Part shown: in pieces, positions 63,675 through 64,000 of the stretch | Layout of the letters: each line of letters starts with the position of its first letter | How positions within the stretch are numbered: the stretch's first letter is position 1 | Assembly (NCBI RefSeq): GCF_014779765.1 | Contig: NZ_JACXZA010000008.1 | Span: 176,096-240,095, forward strand | Length of the DNA: 64,000 bases | Source: Paenibacillus terricola | Lineage (GTDB): Bacteria > Bacillota > Bacilli > Paenibacillales > Paenibacillaceae | Reading direction: 5' to 3' | Translations under genes and position numbers: made by a program | Notes under the pieces: generated by a model | Database searches by the model: none | Told to the model about the DNA's origin: nothing | What the model saw: the letters and a program-made list of their open reading frames with translations, nothing else

Positions 63675-63746
63675 ATGATATAACGGAAGTTTTATAAATT
63701 AATTTATTAAAAACACTTGCGCAAATCATAAAGTGCATGGTATATT
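63675..63746 (+). promoter_or_regulatory. rRNA operon promoter with AT-rich upstream element
   Basis: TTGCGC (63717-63722) and TATATT (63741-63746) with an 18-base spacer, preceded by about 40 bases of A/T that would act as an UP element. Position fits the 16S leader. Confidence 0.55.
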
Positions 63747-63801
63747 CTAATTCCGGCCGAGAGAAACACGCCGGCAACGAGAAACACAATGCGAAATGAA
63801 T

Positions 63802-63814
63802 TGTTCTTTGAAAA
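63802..63814 (+). promoter_or_regulatory. boxA-like antitermination element in the 16S leader
   Basis: TGTTCTTTGAAAA, followed by CTGAACA, is the usual Firmicutes pre-16S leader element bound by Nus factors. Confidence 0.6.
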
Positions 63815-63879
63815 CTGAACAACGAGCGAAACTGTCAGTTTAAATGTTTTAAACGAGCTATACAAGCTTCACCATAACT

Positions 63880-64000
63880 TTTATGGAGAGTTTGATCCTG
63901 GCTCAGGACGAACGCTGGCGGCGTGCCTAATACATGCAAGTCGAGCGGAGTGGTTTGAAAGCTTGCTTTCAAACTGCTTAGCGGCGGACGGGTGAGTAAC
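63880..64000 (+). rRNA. 16S ribosomal RNA, 5' end only (truncated by window edge)
   Basis: GTTTGATCCTGGCTCAG (27F site) followed by GACGAACGCTGGCGGCGTGC and CATGCAAGTCGAGCGG is the invariant 5' start of bacterial 16S rRNA; the first variable hairpin (TTTGAAAGC/GCTTTCAAA) follows. The exact mature 5' end is estimated. Confidence 0.98.

Noticed and set aside
1..64000. CRISPR arrays, tRNAs, insertion sequences, phage genes, replication origin
   Set aside because: No regularly spaced repeats, cloverleaf, transposase, integrase or DnaA-box cluster was recognised on reading both strands; a covariance-model and HMM scan would be decisive.
1..64000. Catabolite-responsive (cre) elements near the sugar genes
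   Set aside because: No convincing TGnnAnCGnTnnCA match was found by eye near the promoters; this was not an exhaustive search.

Overview
The window looks like chromosomal DNA of a Paenibacillaceae member (Paenibacillus or Cohnella type). It has Gram-positive Shine-Dalgarno sites throughout, frequent TTG and GTG starts, a Bacillus-style PhoP box upstream of pstS, a bifunctional rhaEW gene of the Bacillus kind, many AraC-type sugar regulators, and a Firmicutes-type 16S rRNA gene that begins at the right edge. No prophage, insertion sequence, CRISPR array or tRNA was seen.

Layout. 1-4711: the end of a GH3 enzyme with a C-terminal CBM6-like module, a small membrane protein, and an AraC regulator divergent from a GH2 beta-glucuronidase-type enzyme. 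4944-7428: an unknown protein and an FGGY sugar kinase. 7491-12294: an ABC-2 exporter (ATPase, permease) translationally linked to a family 1 solute-binding lipoprotein, divergent from an OmpR/histidine kinase pair. This is the most unusual gene set in the window. 12239-15901: the phosphate operon pstSCAB under a clear PhoP box. 16051-18236: a TetR-regulated DHA2 drug exporter. 18445-38365: a glycan-degradation island (GH35, GH105, GH43, GH78, GH42, GH127, two-part GH43, GH42) with four more AraC regulators next to their likely targets. 38450-41159: two VOC proteins and a dioxygenase/isomerase pair. 41540-47200: a circularly permuted GH3, a CE1-type esterase and a secreted stalk-domain protein. 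47566-52490: L-rhamnose catabolism rhaEW-rhaA-rhaB. 52542-54635: a small repeat cluster, a lipoprotein-like gene, a CBS protein, and a scar joining remnants of a GH88 and a GH28 gene. 54747-57489: a GntR-uxuA-uxuB operon with a palindromic operator. 57575-63661: a second DHA2 exporter with TetR, a DUF2238 membrane protein, a phosphotransferase, an aldo/keto reductase and a SIMPL protein. 63717-64000: rRNA promoter, leader and the first bases of 16S rRNA.

How it fits together. The complete glycosidases have no visible signal peptides, so they probably act in the cytoplasm on imported oligosaccharides. Their predicted activities (beta-galactosidase, alpha- and beta-L-arabinofuranosidase, alpha-L-rhamnosidase, unsaturated uronyl hydrolase, beta-glucuronidase) match rhamnogalacturonan, arabinan, galactan and glucuronoside side chains. 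The monosaccharides would flow to rhaEWAB (rhamnose), uxuAB (glucuronate/galacturonate) and perhaps the FGGY kinase (pentoses). No carbohydrate-type ABC permeases or PTS genes are present here, so uptake must be encoded elsewhere. The GH88/GH28 scar shows that the locus once held more pectin genes.
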